Below, one piece after another: positions 1 through 8,398 of a DNA stretch of 64,000 nt (position 1 is its first letter; each line of letters opens with the position of its first letter). The notes below the pieces were generated by a model. That model was given only the letters and a program-made list of their open reading frames with translations. It did not search any database and had not been told where the DNA came from. Origin of the DNA: Pseudomonas sp. DC1.2 (lineage in GTDB: Bacteria; Pseudomonadota; Gammaproteobacteria; Pseudomonadales; Pseudomonadaceae); the NCBI RefSeq assembly GCF_034351645.1, contig NZ_CP133782.1:2547001-2611000 (forward strand), given 5' to 3'. A program made the position numbers and the translations under genes.

Positions 1-2
1 GG

Positions 3-194
3 CGTTTGTGTGAGGTGCTCGGGGCGTTTTCTCCACCGGGAATGCCCATGACGGCGCTGTACCCTCCCCACCGCCAGTTATCCCGACGCGTGCGTGTATT
101 TGTCGACTGGTTGGTCGAACTCTGCGGGCAGCCGGCGCACTATTTCTACCGCAGCGACTTAAGGGCGCAAGTGGCTGGCGCCGCCGCCAACTAA
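3..194 (+). CDS. LysR-type regulator, C-terminal end only
   Basis: Only the last 63 codons of a gene entering from the left edge are present. The segment around TALYPPHRQLSRRVRVFVDW is the usual closing part of a LysR effector domain, where an R-x-LS-x-RVR-x-FVDWL helix ends the protein. The DNA-binding domain lies outside the window. Its last 36 bases overlap the end of the convergent acyltransferase gene. The position at the end of the LuxE/LuxC-like operon makes it a possible regulator of that operon, but this is context only. Confidence 0.75.
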   Translation, partial: RLCEVLGAFSPPGMPMTALYPPHRQLSRRVRVFVDWLVELCGQPAHYFYRSDLRAQVAGAAAN

Positions 195-1103
195 CGGCGC
201 TGTCGCGAACGTCAGATTGTCTTGCAACTGTTGCATATGCGCACAGTGCAAGTTGAGCGGGCGCGCCTGGGCGCCGCGATGAAACAGGGCGAACCAGTGA
301 ACCTGGCCAGGGGCCGGAATCACCCCGGTGAAGGTGAACCCTTTGGCGCTCATCGCGTGCAAGTCCCTGGCAAAGCCTCTGGACAATGTCAGCCTTACCG
401 AAATAAGCCAATCCTCGGGCAGTTGAATCAACTGCTGGAGGAAATCCAGGGTCAGGCGCCCGATGATGACATCGACCCTTTTGTGATGCTGCTTCATCTG
501 CAGCGACGGTATCGGGCCCCACGGGGCTTCCCTGGTGGTGCCGAACACCGAACACAAGTGCCGCATGAATGCCCGACAGCTTCGCGGCCACGCCACGTCA
601 GGAAGCGGACGGGTGTACCCATTGCGCAGATGGACGCCGATCACGATGCTTTCCGCCCAGGGTTCAGCGAAAGGCGAAGGTACATAGTCCGGTAATAGCC
701 CGGTGCAATGGAATCCGAGACTCTCTGCCATGCGCTGGGTGTAAGGGTGTTGGGTCACTTGCTTGATCAGGAGTTGCCGCGCCGCAGGCGCAGCCTGTTC
801 GATGAGTTCGTGACCCAGCCGAGTGGCGATCCCTTGTCCCTGGCTGTCGTGATGTACCACGCTGAGGGCCAGTTCCGCGTGCTCGGGGTGGAGCGTATGC
901 CGACAGAGCGCGGCATGCCCAACGACACGGGAGCCGTCTACGGCCAGCATCGATTGCCAGCGCCCGTCGCTGTTGTGCTGCGTGATCAGCGCGGGCAGGT
1001 AAACATCTGGCAGCACGTAGTGGTCACCGTAGACCTGACGGAACAGGCTACTGACGGTCTTGGCATCGCTGGCTTTGAAGGGCCGAAACAGCAACGTGCT
1101 CAT
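159..1103 (-). CDS. GNAT-family acyltransferase, last gene of the LuxE/LuxC-like operon
   Basis: A 314-residue protein starting at MSTLLFRPF; its ATG overlaps the TGA of the upstream ligase gene (ATGA), which argues for this start and for translational coupling. The N-terminal half is a recognisable GNAT fold: a substrate-binding start, then the acetyl-CoA loop GQGIATRLG near residue 90 and a YTQRMAESLGF-type helix. The C-terminal half (about residues 160-314) is less typical and may be a degenerate second GNAT unit. GNAT enzymes move an acyl group from acyl-CoA to an amine or hydroxyl. Here it may finish or tailor the product of the pathway. Substrate unknown. Confidence 0.8.
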   Translation of the reverse strand: MSTLLFRPFKASDAKTVSSLFRQVYGDHYVLPDVYLPALITQHNSDGRWQSMLAVDGSRVVGHAALCRHTLHPEHAELALSVVHHDSQGQGIATRLGHELIEQAAPAARQLLIKQVTQHPYTQRMAESLGFHCTGLLPDYVPSPFAEPWAESIVIGVHLRNGYTRPLPDVAWPRSCRAFMRHLCSVFGTTREAPWGPIPSLQMKQHHKRVDVIIGRLTLDFLQQLIQLPEDWLISVRLTLSRGFARDLHAMSAKGFTFTGVIPAPGQVHWFALFHRGAQARPLNLHCAHMQQLQDNLTFATAPLVGGGASHLRP

Positions 1104-2473
1104 CGCTTGGGTTCCGCCGATGTGGCATAGGTGCGCAAGTCCAGAACACGCAGTTGCTTGCCTGAGCGAGGGTGCAGGGTGAGGTCGGTGACGGAGCATG
1201 GCATGACCCGAAAGTCCAGCAGGCCATCGCGTGTCTGTTGGTCTATCTGCGGATAGAGATCCAGCAGCGCTTGATACAGCGCGAGGTTTAGCCGATCAAT
1301 GTCCGTGGTCCCCGGTTCCGGCACCCAATAGATGCTTAACCGGTCCTTGTGGCGGGGGTGTTCGATGAGTAATTGCCATTGATCGCTGTTGCCTAGACGC
1401 TTGATCGTGTCCTGTATGTCTTCGGTCAGCAACGACATGACGCCCACGCGCACGCGCTGACTGTGGAGGCTTCGCCCTCTGAGGGCGAACTTGCGTCTGG
1501 GCGTATTGGCTGGCTCGACCCAGCAGGCGCGGTCTCCTACGGGGTAACGCACTATTGGCATCAGCCGGCGACCCAGATTGGTCACCACCAACCGCCCGAC
1601 ACGATTGCACTCTTCGATAATTTCACCGCTGTGTTCATCGATGATTTCCAGCACGGTGTGTTGGTCAAACGCGCGATGTTCGCCCAAGGCCGCTTCGCGG
1701 TCGCTGCTGCCAATCAGCCCTGCGTCCACGCTGGCGTAACCAATTGAGGCAACACGGGCATTTGGGAACACGTGGGCGAGCACCGCCAGTTGCCCTGCAA
1801 AGAGACTTTCACCACCGTAGAGCACGCTGTCGACCTCGCTCAACACGCGGTTCTGTTGAGTCAGGTAAGCCGCGAACTTCAGTAGCTGTGCCGGCACGCC
1901 GGCCAGCACATTGATTCGATGATCGCCAATGGCGGCTGCCAACCCCTGAAAGTCAACATGACCGGTGAAGGGAAATTCGCTGATCGAGACGGTGGCGTGA
2001 GCCAGTGCGTCGTGGATGAATAAAAAGCTGGCATAGAGATCGCCGGCAAAGAACAGATTGGCTATCCGGTCCCCCTTGTTCAGTTGGCAGGACAGGCTTT
2101 CACCGAACGCACTGACGAGCGCCTGCCATTCTTCGTGAGTGTAAACCGCCAGTTTGATAACCCCGGTCGAACCGCCGGTTTTAAATACCACTGCGTCTTC
2201 AACGGGTGCAGTCAACACGGGCCAATGTGCCAAGTTATGACTGGCTGACCAATAATGACCTACATCGATCAACGGAAGATCGCTTAACGTTAGGTTCTCG
2301 CGAGGGACATCTTTAAAGTGTTCGTTATAAAAGGGTGAGTGTTCACGTATGTAATGCACCAGTTGCTCAAGCGTAGAGAGTCGTTTCAATGGAGTTCCCT
2401 TCCAGTAATCGGATATTTCGAAATGAGTTGTTAGTGGAAAAATAAACCGATTATTTTTGTGTTCGTCGTTCAA
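1100..2473 (-). CDS. PaaK-like (phenylacetate-CoA ligase/CoF synthetase family) adenylate-forming enzyme
   Basis: A 457-residue protein of the PaaK branch of adenylate-forming enzymes. The nucleotide loop is KTGGSTG at residues 98-104; later landmarks are YGGES, the YASVDAG segment and RYPVGD near residue 310. Members activate a carboxylate as acyl-AMP and often pass it to CoA. The start is an unusual TTG, 23 bases inside the end of the preceding fusion gene, because no ATG occurs early in the frame; the exact start is uncertain. It is homologous to the C-terminal domain of the upstream LuxC fusion, so the operon carries two PaaK-like modules plus LuxE. Confidence 0.85.
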   Translation of the reverse strand: MNDEHKNNRFIFPLTTHFEISDYWKGTPLKRLSTLEQLVHYIREHSPFYNEHFKDVPRENLTLSDLPLIDVGHYWSASHNLAHWPVLTAPVEDAVVFKTGGSTGVIKLAVYTHEEWQALVSAFGESLSCQLNKGDRIANLFFAGDLYASFLFIHDALAHATVSISEFPFTGHVDFQGLAAAIGDHRINVLAGVPAQLLKFAAYLTQQNRVLSEVDSVLYGGESLFAGQLAVLAHVFPNARVASIGYASVDAGLIGSSDREAALGEHRAFDQHTVLEIIDEHSGEIIEECNRVGRLVVTNLGRRLMPIVRYPVGDRACWVEPANTPRRKFALRGRSLHSQRVRVGVMSLLTEDIQDTIKRLGNSDQWQLLIEHPRHKDRLSIYWVPEPGTTDIDRLNLALYQALLDLYPQIDQQTRDGLLDFRVMPCSVTDLTLHPRSGKQLRVLDLRTYATSAEPKR

Positions 2474-4859
2474 TAACTAAAGGCACTTTCCCGCTGTGTT
2501 TGTTTCGCTCGAATTGACTGACCGGGCAGGGAATAACTTCAAGTATTAAAAGTTCAGCAGACACCGCCGCTGCCACAGTGGTATCGGCCAGCAATCGGTC
2601 GAGAATCAATTGAGCGTTCGCTTCGGCGCGAACTGACATTCGCTCAACGCCGTCGGGTGCATGGTCCAGCACTATCTGAATGTGTACGCCTGAGCAGTGC
2701 ATTAATTGCGTAGGTGAGATGAACTCGGTGCCAATACGCAGCCATTGACCGTGACGCGCCAGTAATTCGAACCGTGGCGTGCTGAGCCCACACGGGCATG
2801 GTCCTGACACCCAGCGCCCCGTGTCACCCACTTCGTAGCGCAGAACGCTCTGGTTTTGACGCGCTCGGGACGTAAACAGCAGGCGCCCGACGTCTGTGCC
2901 TTGCACCGGTACGTCCTGTTCCAGTTCGACTATTTCCAGGTGCTGGGTGTCGCACATCAAGTGGAATACACCGTCGGGTGTCGCTGCGCAGGCATGCCCC
3001 AAAGGGCCCGCGTCGACGGAGCCATACATTGCCGAGCGGATCGTCGACACGCCGCAACTTTCCATTAACTGCCGACTGGCCAGCCCAAGGTGCTCACCTC
3101 CCAGGAACACTTTGCGGATACCGGCATACGCGCGCAGGGTTGTCTGTTCTTTAAGAAAAAGACGGTGCAGCGTGCTCGGCATGCCGATCAGCACGCAGAC
3201 TTGCTGCTCGACGATTAGCCGGGCTATTTCGCTGAAGTCGTCGTCCGTGGGCGCGCCCATGGGTAAATGGGGGGCGTCGAGGAGTTGCAGAATCCAGGAA
3301 AAGCTGAAAAAGCCGCCGTACAGGTTTCCGCCATGAAACAGGTTCATCACACGGTCGCGTGACGGGTCCAGCCCGGCGGCGAACAACCCGTCAGCGGCGG
3401 CGCGCATTTGCCGTTGAAAGTCACGGTAGCTGAAGCCGGACAAGGCCGGAGTGCCGCTACTGCCCCCGGAACGGAAGTAAAGTTGCGTCGTTTTTTCGAT
3501 GGGCTGGGCGTGGAACGCGGCTTTGTCCATGATGGCCAGGTGCGTCGTGTCCGGCACTGGAGGCAACGCATCCAGGGTGGCCTGCGCGCTCAAGACGTCT
3601 GGCGGCAGACTCACCGAGATGCGACGACTCAGACGAGTCAGCGCGTAAACACCATCGTGAGGTTCGCCCGCGTAGCCTTCATGGATCGCCGAGACCGGCG
3701 TAATACGCGTAACACCTGCATTGATGAGCGCCCGCACCAGCGTCGGTGTCTGGTCTTGCGCGCAAATCAAGGCGCAACTTTGCAGGACGGTACGCCAAGG
3801 TAAGAGGGTTTCGGCCATCAGTTGCTGCGGCACGGGTTTGAGTATTAGGGTTCTAAACAGCGGTGCGGGCGCTAGGGTGCGATGGTGTTCCCAGATCACC
3901 CGCCAGCCGGCGCCGGTCCAGACTTCACCGATGTGCCCGGAAAAACACTGATGCAGTTGCGCGATGGCACGGTGGGTGGTGATTTCCGAGGCCTCCTGCA
4001 ACGTCGGAATCAGTGCTGGCCAGTGTGCTGCGCGGCGGCTGAACGCTTGAGCCAGACGCGCACCCAAGTCGCGCAGAACCGCTGGGTCGTCGCTGTTTAC
4101 CAACACCCATTGAGGGCTGGAGCACGCCTGCTGATCGAGGCGGCAGACTTCATCCACCAGCGCATCGAGTGCGCAGGGTTGCGCGGCATCAGGACAAAGA
4201 TAGGCAAAGCTGATTCGATGCCCCCAATCGATCCAGCGACACCCGGCCGGCAGTTGTTGACGAATGGCTTTCAGTGCCGTTTCGCCTCCCCAGGCGGCCA
4301 CGGCATCAGCGCGGGTGCAGAGGCGTGCGACGTGGGAGGTTGGCACGGGCAGCACCGCGATGTACTCCTTTAGCCGGTTGCTGTCGTCGCACTGGCCCAG
4401 GGCCGCGAGCAATCGAGCTGTCAGCCCCGTGTCGCTGGAACTCGGGCGTAGCCAGTTGATGTTGCCGGCCAGCAGGCTTTCCAGCACTGCGCAAAACGCC
4501 AGCATCGGCGCATTACCCGGAGTGATGTGGACCACCAGCCCCAGCGGGTGCCAGCTTTCGAAACGCGCTTGCCGATAATCGATACGCCTCAGTGAATGAG
4601 GTTGCACGCCCAGTTCACGCTCGATTTTGCTGTGCAGATTATCGGACTGACAGAAGTCGATCAGTGCCAGACGTTGTTCGTCGTCCAGTTCAAGGTCCAG
4701 TTCTCGGCTCTGCAACCGATGGGCAAAGCGAGCTGCCGAGTCGACCACTATGGGTGTGTCTAGAGGCTTTGCCAGCAGTCGTGGCAATGCCTTGTGCAGG
4801 TTGTCCAGGGCTGTATCGAGGAGAAAGTCGGCATGCAATTGGCCGTTGATCAGGTACAT
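2451..4859 (-). CDS. LuxC-like acyl-CoA reductase fused to a PaaK-like adenylation domain
   Basis: An 802-residue two-domain protein. Residues 1 to about 425 read as LuxC: PGNAP at 114-118 and a Cys at 246 in QQACSSPQ, where the LuxC catalytic cysteine lies. LuxC reduces an acyl thioester to an aldehyde with NADPH. Residues about 455-795 are a PaaK-like domain: nucleotide loop SGGSSGTP at 464-471, YGSVDAG at 612-618 and RYEVGD further on. Such LuxC-ligase fusions are known only loosely to me and I cannot name a product. The ATG lies one base after the TGA of the LuxE-like gene. An acid could be activated and then reduced by this single polypeptide. Confidence 0.88.
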   Translation of the reverse strand: MYLINGQLHADFLLDTALDNLHKALPRLLAKPLDTPIVVDSAARFAHRLQSRELDLELDDEQRLALIDFCQSDNLHSKIERELGVQPHSLRRIDYRQARFESWHPLGLVVHITPGNAPMLAFCAVLESLLAGNINWLRPSSSDTGLTARLLAALGQCDDSNRLKEYIAVLPVPTSHVARLCTRADAVAAWGGETALKAIRQQLPAGCRWIDWGHRISFAYLCPDAAQPCALDALVDEVCRLDQQACSSPQWVLVNSDDPAVLRDLGARLAQAFSRRAAHWPALIPTLQEASEITTHRAIAQLHQCFSGHIGEVWTGAGWRVIWEHHRTLAPAPLFRTLILKPVPQQLMAETLLPWRTVLQSCALICAQDQTPTLVRALINAGVTRITPVSAIHEGYAGEPHDGVYALTRLSRRISVSLPPDVLSAQATLDALPPVPDTTHLAIMDKAAFHAQPIEKTTQLYFRSGGSSGTPALSGFSYRDFQRQMRAAADGLFAAGLDPSRDRVMNLFHGGNLYGGFFSFSWILQLLDAPHLPMGAPTDDDFSEIARLIVEQQVCVLIGMPSTLHRLFLKEQTTLRAYAGIRKVFLGGEHLGLASRQLMESCGVSTIRSAMYGSVDAGPLGHACAATPDGVFHLMCDTQHLEIVELEQDVPVQGTDVGRLLFTSRARQNQSVLRYEVGDTGRWVSGPCPCGLSTPRFELLARHGQWLRIGTEFISPTQLMHCSGVHIQIVLDHAPDGVERMSVRAEANAQLILDRLLADTTVAAAVSAELLILEVIPCPVSQFERNKHSGKVPLVIERRTQK

Positions 4860-4860
4860 A

Positions 4861-5991
4861 TCAGGTCCTCCCGATCAGTTCGGCGGCAGCCATTGCACAA
4901 CTGCGGTTGGTGCTGGTGCCGGCTCTTCCCTGTAACTGGAACCAGTCAGTGGTCACGCCACAACCGCATGCACTGCCCGGCTGCAAGGTCGCCAAGTCAC
5001 TCATGACCACGGCGTGGGCCGGGCTCGACGAAATATAGGGTGAGACGAATTCCAACAAGCCGCTTTGGCCGTAGGGCAGGACGCTGAAGTCGGATGGATT
5101 GCGCACGAATACCTTCGAGTAAACCGGCACATGAAAATGATGATGAGCGCATTCGATATAGGGCACCGCGTGTTCTACCGCGCCGTAGCCGTCTCGGCAG
5201 CGGGCCGGCTCGATCCCCAGTTGTCGCCCGACTCGGTCATAGAGCCGAGCCCGTGGAATCTCCTGTGCGGCCTGGTTTTTCCAGCCGCCTCCTAAAAATA
5301 ACAATGACCCGGCAGGCAGTTTTAGTGCTGCGACGCCGGTCGCCTCCATGTGTTGCAACACCTGCCAAAGCAGTGCCGGAAAACCGAAAATGCGCACTGG
5401 AAGAGCGTCTTCGGCAAACGCTTGCAAGGCGCGAATGACCCCGAATACGTCGAATTCGTGACCGTCGCCGGTGCGGCGCAGGGCGTAGGCGATGTGATTG
5501 GCCGGCGCGTATCGACACAGAAACTGGTCGGTGTAAGACGTGCCCAGGTGATTGTCCGCATCGGGTTCATAGCTCAGCAGCAAGTAGTTGCAGGGGCTGT
5601 CCGGTGTGTTCCAGCCGTACTGCTCAAAAATCCGGCTGACCATGCTCTGGGCGGCGTCCATGGTGCGTTTGTCGAAACGCATGCGACTCTGTTGGCCGCT
5701 GGTGCCCGAGGACGTCAGCTCCAACGCGTCTTCGCCGGTGGTGCTGAGCAGCAACTGTTGTTTGAAAAAATTAGCGAATATAGGGGGTAGCCACGCCCAG
5801 TCGTCGATGTCATTCAGCTGGTTGGCATCCAGACCGTGTCTGTTCAGCCAGCGCTCGTAGCCAGGGGTATGTTGACAATGAAACAGGCAGATTTCAGCCA
5901 TGGCTCGATCGAACAGGCCCGCGGGCACGGACGCTAAGTCATAAGGGTGCGCCAGGGCACACAGGGCGTCGGTATGGGGCAGGGAAATCAT
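4861..5991 (-). CDS. LuxE-like acyl-protein synthetase/acyl-adenylating enzyme
   Basis: A 376-residue protein of the LuxE family. The nucleotide loop SSGTSG is at residues 94-99. Near the C-terminus a GCG pair and a GRAG..SCA segment match the end of LuxE proteins, where the acyl-accepting cysteine sits. In bioluminescence LuxE activates a fatty acid and hands it to LuxC for reduction; no luciferase genes are present here, so the aldehyde must serve another purpose. The start MISLPH is chosen because AAAGGAC lies seven bases upstream; the open frame continues further but those residues are antisense to the MFS gene. Confidence 0.87.
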   Translation of the reverse strand: MISLPHTDALCALAHPYDLASVPAGLFDRAMAEICLFHCQHTPGYERWLNRHGLDANQLNDIDDWAWLPPIFANFFKQQLLLSTTGEDALELTSSGTSGQQSRMRFDKRTMDAAQSMVSRIFEQYGWNTPDSPCNYLLLSYEPDADNHLGTSYTDQFLCRYAPANHIAYALRRTGDGHEFDVFGVIRALQAFAEDALPVRIFGFPALLWQVLQHMEATGVAALKLPAGSLLFLGGGWKNQAAQEIPRARLYDRVGRQLGIEPARCRDGYGAVEHAVPYIECAHHHFHVPVYSKVFVRNPSDFSVLPYGQSGLLEFVSPYISSSPAHAVVMSDLATLQPGSACGCGVTTDWFQLQGRAGTSTNRSCAMAAAELIGRT

Positions 5992-6020
5992 AAAAAGTCC
6001 TTTTCTAATCAGTCGGTAAT

Positions 6021-7250
6021 CTAGTTGCAGTGGCTTCGCAGGAAACGTTGCAACGGCACCAGGCTTACAAGCCCAGATACTGCTGCGATCAGCGCGAATG
6101 ACTGAAGGCTGTTCCCGGCGCCCAGCGCGGCGATCATCGACCCCGCGCCGCCCATGATTGCGATTGAAATCATGCCGATCATGGCCGACACCAACCCCAT
6201 GCTGTCTTTGCTGGAGAACAGCGCCAAGCGATACAGCGCGGCATTGCTCATGCCCATGCCGATGGCGTAGATCGACAGGCATCCGACGAGCCAGGCCGTT
6301 GAGGTGCCGAAGAAGCCGGCGATTAATAGTGCGACGAGCCCGCAGCAAAATGGCCAGAGTGCGTAGCGGATCAGTTGAGGCAGAGGGGTCTTTGCAATCA
6401 GTCGGCCGAGCACCAGATTGCCGAGGATGACCCCGCTGAATACCGGGATTTGCCATAGCCCGTAGTGCATAGGCGTCATGCCCTGGCCGTGGATCAGCAA
6501 GATGGGCGCCAAGCTGATCCAGGCAATCAGCGGTAATCCCATCAGACCTAAAGCGATGGAGGAAAGCACAAACCCACGGTTGCACAACAACCTGCCGTAG
6601 CGGCGCAAAGTCCCGCGCCAGTGGAACGGCTCGAGAGTCGTTGGTTGGCGGTCGCGCCTTGAGGCACCCGCGGTTTCTGGCATGAACCAAAATAGCCCGA
6701 CCCAGACTGCCAGAGCGGCAACACCCAACAGCACAAACAGCTCCCGCCACGAAATCCAGGTCAGTAACACGCTGCCCAGCAACGGACCCAACAGCGGAGA
6801 TAGGAGTGCGATGTTCCCCAGCACAGCCATGATCCTGACCGCGTCGGCTTCGCAGAAAACCTCTTGCAGGGCGGGATAGCTGACGGCGATAACAAAACCA
6901 AGGCCCATGCCCTGAATCAGTCGCAGACTATTAAAGGCCTTAATACTTTGCACCGAATAGGCGGCAATGCAGGCGAGTGCAAACAGGGCACAACCGATCA
7001 GCATTAAAGGGCGGCGCCCATATTGATCGGACAGCGGGCCGACTAACCATTGCAGAAGAACACCGCCAATCAAGTAAAGTGTAAACGCATAAGGAATATG
7101 ACTCGGACTGGCCTCTAGTTGCTCGGTCACGGTCAACATCGCGGGCATTATCAAGTCGCTGGCCATGTAGGTCAGTAGTTCGAAAATAGCGATGGCCAAA
7201 CAGAATCCTATCCCTTGAGCGGGACGAATATTTGTTAATGTTTTTTGCAT
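6021..7250 (-). CDS. MFS drug/proton antiporter of the DHA1 (MdfA/Bcr-like) type, first gene of the operon
   Basis: A 409-residue inner-membrane protein with about twelve hydrophobic segments. The hallmark GPLSDQYGRRPLML loop between helices 2 and 3 and the SYPALQEVF motif C-like region around helix 5 place it in the 12-helix drug exporter group. The intact acidic residue in helix 1 (IFELLTYMASD) resembles MdfA. It leads the operon and ends 29 bases before the LuxE-like gene, so it most likely exports the product of the pathway or protects the cell from it. No clear ribosome-binding site precedes the ATG. Confidence 0.87.
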   Translation of the reverse strand: MQKTLTNIRPAQGIGFCLAIAIFELLTYMASDLIMPAMLTVTEQLEASPSHIPYAFTLYLIGGVLLQWLVGPLSDQYGRRPLMLIGCALFALACIAAYSVQSIKAFNSLRLIQGMGLGFVIAVSYPALQEVFCEADAVRIMAVLGNIALLSPLLGPLLGSVLLTWISWRELFVLLGVAALAVWVGLFWFMPETAGASRRDRQPTTLEPFHWRGTLRRYGRLLCNRGFVLSSIALGLMGLPLIAWISLAPILLIHGQGMTPMHYGLWQIPVFSGVILGNLVLGRLIAKTPLPQLIRYALWPFCCGLVALLIAGFFGTSTAWLVGCLSIYAIGMGMSNAALYRLALFSSKDSMGLVSAMIGMISIAIMGGAGSMIAALGAGNSLQSFALIAAVSGLVSLVPLQRFLRSHCN

Positions 7251-7446
7251 AATAGTGGTGTCGGTATTCTAAGTTTTAGAAGAGGTGGTTTTAGTGCGGC
7301 GATAGTAGTCACGAATAAATGATTACTCCAGTCGCTAATTGCTACTGGGTGTTTTGATGGGCGTGCGCACGGTGTTTGCTGTTGTCGTTACAAAAAACGG
7401 CGAGTAGTTCTGGTCGGTAGTTAAAGTAAAAAATATTATAAAAAAA
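7251..7446 (-). promoter_or_regulatory. Upstream region of the MFS-LuxE-LuxC operon
   Basis: This stretch between the exporter gene and the next terminator is clearly richer in A and T than its surroundings and must hold the operon promoter. It includes the palindrome GTGCGCAC at 7363-7370. I could not identify a convincing -35/-10 pair or a clear LysR T-N11-A site by eye. Confidence 0.4.
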
Positions 7447-7466
7447 TGCCCGCTTCATAGCGGGCA
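7447..7466 (-). terminator. Rho-independent terminator of the small lipoprotein gene
   Basis: Perfect 8-bp stem TGCCCGCT/AGCGGGCA with loop TCAT. Read on the minus strand it is followed by a run of seven T. It lies 55 bases after the stop of the 45-residue lipoprotein gene, and A/T-rich flanks on both sides could let it work in both directions. Confidence 0.8.
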
Positions 7467-7521
7467 ATTTTTAAAAATTTTATTAAAGAGTGTCGCGGTT
7501 AGAGTACGTCAGTCGCGTGAA

Positions 7522-7659
7522 TTAACGGTGTTCGTAATATCCGGGTCCGCCATGATCGTAGTGGTGGTCACCGTGCCAGCCCCCGTGGGGGAAAATGATA
7601 CAACCGCTCAGGGCTAGAACAGCAATCAGGGGGATGAGCAGCATAATGCGACGGAACAT
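7522..7659 (-). CDS. Small His-rich lipoprotein (45 aa)
   Basis: A 45-residue reading frame with GAGGA eight bases before the ATG and a terminator after it. The start MFRRIMLLIPLIAVLALSGC is a lipoprotein signal with lipobox L-S-G-C, so the mature protein is about 26 residues anchored by a lipid. The mature part (CIIFPHGGWHGDHHYDHG and onward) holds six His plus several Gly, Tyr and Asp, which suggests metal binding, though this is inference. Expression signals on both sides support a real gene. I know no characterised relative. Confidence 0.75.
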   Translation of the reverse strand: MFRRIMLLIPLIAVLALSGCIIFPHGGWHGDHHYDHGGPGYYEHR

Positions 7660-7815
7660 TTAAAAATCCTCATGGTTAGCGCCGCCATGAAGCTAAAACT
7701 CTTCAGCGGCTGTAACATGAGACCCCGTTTGTTGCCCCTCATCCCCGTTTAAAGGTACAGGCTTGGCATGCAGGCGGATACACATCGGATACATTTAAAG
7801 GCTCAGGAATTCGCA

Positions 7816-8004
7816 ATGACCCAGTCGCAACGTTTGAAATACTCGATTCTGATCGCCCTGTTGGTATTGGGGACGATGCTCGGCCTTTCCTATCTGCAAA
7901 ATGCAGGGATCATCAGCGAGAAGCTGTTCCAGTACATCGCTATTGGGGTGGCAGTGGTCGTGGTGGTCATCAATGGTGTGATGCGGCGCAAGGTCAAGCC
8001 TTAA
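7816..8004 (+). CDS. Small two-helix inner-membrane protein
   Basis: A 62-residue protein starting at MTQSQRLK, chosen because AGGA lies seven bases upstream. It has two hydrophobic segments, about residues 9-26 (ILIALLVLGTMLGLSYL) and 38-55 (YIAIGVAVVVVVINGV), and a positively charged C-terminus (MRRKVKP). This fits a small bitopic or hairpin inner-membrane protein with both ends in the cytoplasm. A strong terminator hairpin follows at 8040. Function unknown. Confidence 0.7.
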   Translation: MTQSQRLKYSILIALLVLGTMLGLSYLQNAGIISEKLFQYIAIGVAVVVVVINGVMRRKVKP

Positions 8005-8398
8005 GCGATGCCCCCGTAGCGAGTTCGCAGCAAAGGATCGCTACAGCCTGTGGATGCAGGCTGTAGCTTTTATCCGGGTTTAGCGTGATAACGCCCTCAC
8101 TGCACAAGCGCTTCAAGACTTCGCGCACGCTCAAAAAAGACAGTGGAATATCCAGCTCCAGCAGATGGCTGTGTACGCCGCGCACCCCCAGACTGCGCTC
8201 GCTTAGTGACGCACTCAGTAAGGCGTCGATAACTTTCAGGCGAATGAGACTGGTGCGCAGGCCAAAGCTCTTGAGCAACAGTCTGATTCGTTCGTTGCCA
8301 TTGCGCTCGGTCGGTCGATCGAAAGCGTCGCCTCCGGCACTCATTGAAACGCTCTTTGGCGCATGACTACCGTCCGTTGGCAGTTGCGAGTTGTACAT
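7994..8398 (-). CDS. Fur-like winged-helix regulator lacking the metal-binding domain
   Basis: A 134-residue protein starting at MYNSQLPTD, where AAGGAG lies seven bases upstream. Residues about 43-115 (LKSFGLRTSLIRLKVIDALL, then GVRGVHSHL and SVREVLKRL) match the helix arrangement of the Fur DNA-binding domain. The His-rich metal and dimer domain that follows in true Fur or Zur proteins is absent, and the protein ends with a short tail rich in Ala and Cys. It is divergent from pvdQ, so a role in iron-related control is possible. Its last codons overlap the convergent membrane-protein gene by 11 bases and contain that gene's terminator. Confidence 0.65.
   Translation of the reverse strand: MYNSQLPTDGSHAPKSVSMSAGGDAFDRPTERNGNERIRLLLKSFGLRTSLIRLKVIDALLSASLSERSLGVRGVHSHLLELDIPLSFLSVREVLKRLCSEGVITLNPDKSYSLHPQAVAILCCELATGASLKA
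8040..8071 (+). terminator. Terminator of the small membrane-protein gene, inside the convergent regulator gene
   Basis: A perfect 11-bp stem GCTACAGCCTG/CAGGCTGTAGC with a 6-base loop, followed by TTTTA on the plus strand. It lies 35 bases after the stop of the 62-residue membrane protein and inside the 3' coding part of the minus-strand Fur-like gene. Confidence 0.75.
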
